Positions 5,431 to 7,281 of a stretch of DNA of 7,281 bases are shown in pieces (positions within the stretch are counted from its first letter, which is position 1; each line of letters opens with the position of its first letter). A program made the position numbers and the translations under genes. The notes beneath the pieces were generated by a model, which saw nothing but the letters and a program-made list of their open reading frames with translations, searched no databases and was not told the DNA's origin. This DNA comes from an uncultured Thermoleophilia bacterium (lineage in GTDB: Bacteria; Actinomycetota; Thermoleophilia; Gaiellales; F1-60-MAGs149), in assembly GCA_902806305.1 (NCBI GenBank), contig CADCWC010000197.1:1-7281 (forward strand), written 5' to 3'.

Positions 5431-7281
5431 TATGCGGCGTCGCTGGCCGCGCGTGCGGTGCGTGCGAAGCGCTCCTGCAGGACGGGGACCTGGCCCGCCG
5501 GGACCGGCCGCGAGAAGTGGTAGCCCTGGGCGTAGTCGCAGCCGACGAGCTCCAGGTGGGCGGCCTGCCCGCCGGTCTCGACACCCTCGGCGACGACCTC
5601 GACCCCGAGCGAGTGGGCCATGCTGATGGTGGCCGCCACGATCGCCGAGTCGCCGAGCTCCTGCCCGACCCCGCCGACGAACGAACGGTCGATCTTGAGG
5701 ACGTCGACCGGGAAGGAACGCAGGTAGGACAGCGACGAGTACCCCGTCCCGAAGTCGTCCAGGAAGAGCCGGCAGCCGACGTCGCGCAGCAGTTGGACGG
5801 GGGCCAGGAGCTCGCCGCTGTCCATCAGCGCGCTCTCCGTCAGCTCGAGGCCGAGGAGCGTCGGATCCACGCCCGTCTGGTCGATGACGGCTCCGACCTC
5901 TCCCCAGTAGCCGGGCTCGCGCAGCTGCACGGCCGACACGTTCACCGACACGCCGAGCGCCCGCAGGTCGGGCCGCTCGGCCCGCCAGCGGGTGACGTCC
6001 CGGCAGGCCTGCTCGAGCACCCACCGACCGATCGGCACGATCAGGCCGGCCGACTCGGCCAGCGGGATGAAGTCGGCGGGCGAGACGAGCCCCCGCGTGG
6101 GCGACTGCCAGCGCAGGAGCGCCTCGACGTGCACGAGACGCCGCACTCCCCGCAGGGACACGATCGGCTGGTAGACGAGGTGCAGCTCGCGCCGGTCGAG
6201 GGCGCGCCGCAGGTCGTCCCGCATCGAGAGCTCGGCCAGCAGGTGCCGGCGCGTGGCGGGATCGAACAGCTCGCGCTCGTGCGGACCGCGCTCCTTGGCG
6301 CGGTACATCGCCGTGTGGGCGTCGCGGACGAGGTCCTCTGCGCTGCCCTCGCCCCCGGGTCCGACGGCCACGCCGATCCCGGCCGTCACGGTGTGCACCA
6401 CGCCGTCCAGGCCGAACGGCTCCGACAGGAGGACGGTGACGATGTCCGCCACGTCGAGCGCGTCGTCGTCGGCCGGGCCGACCGTGAGGATGCCGAACTC
6501 GTCGCCGCCCAGGCGCGCCACGACCCGATCGCCGAGCCCCGCCCGGAGACGCTCGGCGACCGCGGCCAGGAGTGCGTCGCCGACGCCGTGGCCGAGCGTG
6601 TCGTTGATCTCCTTGAAGCCGTCCAGGTCCATGAAGAGGACGGTCGGCTCGCCCGTGCGGACGCCGGCGCGCGTGTCGGCCAGCGCCTCGGCCACGCAGG
6701 CCGTGAAGCCGCGGTGGTTCGCGAGGCCGGTGAGCGGATCCGTGACGGCCAGCCGCCGCAGCTCCGAGTCGGTGGCGGCGCGGTCGAGGGCCGCGGCGAG
6801 GACGTTGGCCAGGGAGGTGAGGAACGCGGTGTCCTCGGGGCCGAAGACCCGTGGCGCGCGGGTGTGGATGCTCAGCACGCCGCGCGGCACGCCGCCCCGC
6901 AGCAGGGGGACGGCCAGGCCGGAGACGGCGCCCAGATCGCGCGGCAGATCGCCGTCCAGCGAGGGGCGCGCGGCCGCGAGGTTCGGGATCGCGACGGGAG
7001 CCCCGGCGGCGAGGGCGGCCCGGGCGTGGCCGTCGCGCCCGGCGGGGACGTTCCCGCGCAGCCGGACCCGCTCGGCGTCGTCGATGCGCACGGTCAGGCC
7101 GTCGTCCGGGCGCAGCTCGTAGACGCAGACGAGATCGCCGCCGAGCTGCTCGCGCGCGAGCGCGAGGACCTCACCGGTGACGTCGTCGACGTCCGGGGCG
7201 GTGAGGGCGCGACGGCCGAGCTCGGCCAGGACGGTCTGACGGGCGGCGCGATCCTGGAGGGTGCGGCGGGCCCGGACGAGC
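5430..7281 (-). CDS. Bifunctional cyclic-di-GMP enzyme GAF-GGDEF-EAL (5' end beyond the right edge)
   Basis: 616 residues are visible and the frame has no stop up to the edge, so the N-terminus is missing. Visible order (numbered from codon 7280-7278): a helical lead-in LVRARRTLQDRAARQTVLAE, GAF about 15-170, GGDEF 180-350, EAL 365-600. The GAF reads continuously across the GTG at 7091, so that GTG is internal. GGDEF has DPLTGLANH, DLDGFKEIND and canonical GGDEF at 258-262, but the RxxD inhibitory site is absent (LGDR at that place). EAL has EALLRW (386-391), LTES, DDFGTGYSS (508-516), KIDRSF, AEGVET and QGYHFSRP, all the metal and catalytic positions. Expected: cyclic-di-GMP synthesis and hydrolysis to linear pGpG, set by the GAF or by missing upstream domains. 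No membrane segment in the visible part. Both catalytic domains look intact, which is less usual than one being degenerate. Same strand as, and 337 bases upstream of, the HD-GYP gene; ends in TAG. Confidence 0.93.
   Translation of the reverse strand, partial: LVRARRTLQDRAARQTVLAELGRRALTAPDVDDVTGEVLALAREQLGGDLVCVYELRPDDGLTVRIDDAERVRLRGNVPAGRDGHARAALAAGAPVAIPNLAAARPSLDGDLPRDLGAVSGLAVPLLRGGVPRGVLSIHTRAPRVFGPEDTAFLTSLANVLAAALDRAATDSELRRLAVTDPLTGLANHRGFTACVAEALADTRAGVRTGEPTVLFMDLDGFKEINDTLGHGVGDALLAAVAERLRAGLGDRVVARLGGDEFGILTVGPADDDALDVADIVTVLLSEPFGLDGVVHTVTAGIGVAVGPGGEGSAEDLVRDAHTAMYRAKERGPHERELFDPATRRHLLAELSMRDDLRRALDRRELHLVYQPIVSLRGVRRLVHVEALLRWQSPTRGLVSPADFIPLAESAGLIVPIGRWVLEQACRDVTRWRAERPDLRALGVSVNVSAVQLREPGYWGEVGAVIDQTGVDPTLLGLELTESALMDSGELLAPVQLLRDVGCRLFLDDFGTGYSSLSYLRSFPVDVLKIDRSFVGGVGQELGDSAIVAATISMAHSLGVEVVAEGVETGGQAAHLELVGCDYAQGYHFSRPVPAGQVPVLQERFARTARAASDAA

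Noticed and set aside
3662..5626. Plus-strand open frame of 654 codons crossing the intergenic region
   Set aside because: Antisense to the GAF array and to the end of the EAL gene; Arg/Pro/His-rich and without motifs. Its length reflects scarcity of stops at high GC.
7089..7091. GTG as start of the GAF-GGDEF-EAL gene
   Set aside because: The frame continues without stop to the right edge and the upstream residues complete the GAF domain and its helical lead-in.
6253..7122. Plus-strand frame opposite the GAF-GGDEF region
   Set aside because: Ser/Arg/Thr-rich shadow; the minus strand carries intact GGDEF motifs.

Overview
The window is very GC-rich (roughly 70% or more, with G or C in nearly every third codon position of the real genes). 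The proteins look actinobacterial. My best guess is the Thermoleophilia lineage (Solirubrobacter, Conexibacter, Patulibacter type), from the hemW-hrcA order, the style of the siroheme enzyme and the multi-GAF cyclic-di-GMP proteins. That placement is inference from memory of protein style, not a database result.

Left part (1-2023): the minus strand carries hemW (heme chaperone of the radical-SAM family), whose stop overlaps the start of hrcA (heat-shock repressor). Only about the first 34 codons of hrcA are in view before the left edge. Divergent from hemW, on the plus strand, is a stand-alone precorrin-2 dehydrogenase / sirohydrochlorin ferrochelatase-type enzyme with an unusual cysteine-rich N-terminal extension. 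Its end converges with the next gene across 15 bases that hold a hairpin.

Right part (2039-7281): two large minus-strand genes for cytosolic cyclic-di-GMP enzymes. The right-hand one (5430 to beyond 7281) is GAF-GGDEF-EAL. Its reading frame stays open through the right edge, so the true start lies outside the window and the GTG at 7091 is inside the GAF domain. The left-hand one (2039-5092) has four GAF domains in a regular array of about 155 residues, then GGDEF (written GGDEL), then HD-GYP. Together they hold two synthase domains and the two unrelated types of cyclic-di-GMP phosphodiesterase, with three or more upstream sensory domains that presumably set the balance.

Between these two genes lies a 337-base stretch (5093-5429) with the most interesting non-coding content. 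In the order of minus-strand transcription it has a hairpin at the end of the EAL gene, a 12-base palindrome, a TTGACT promoter-like element, a cluster of strong hairpins starting almost at the predicted transcription start, a possible 82-codon upstream ORF whose stop overlaps the next gene's ATG, and an inverted repeat just before that ATG. I saw no tRNA, rRNA, CRISPR array, insertion sequence or phage gene.
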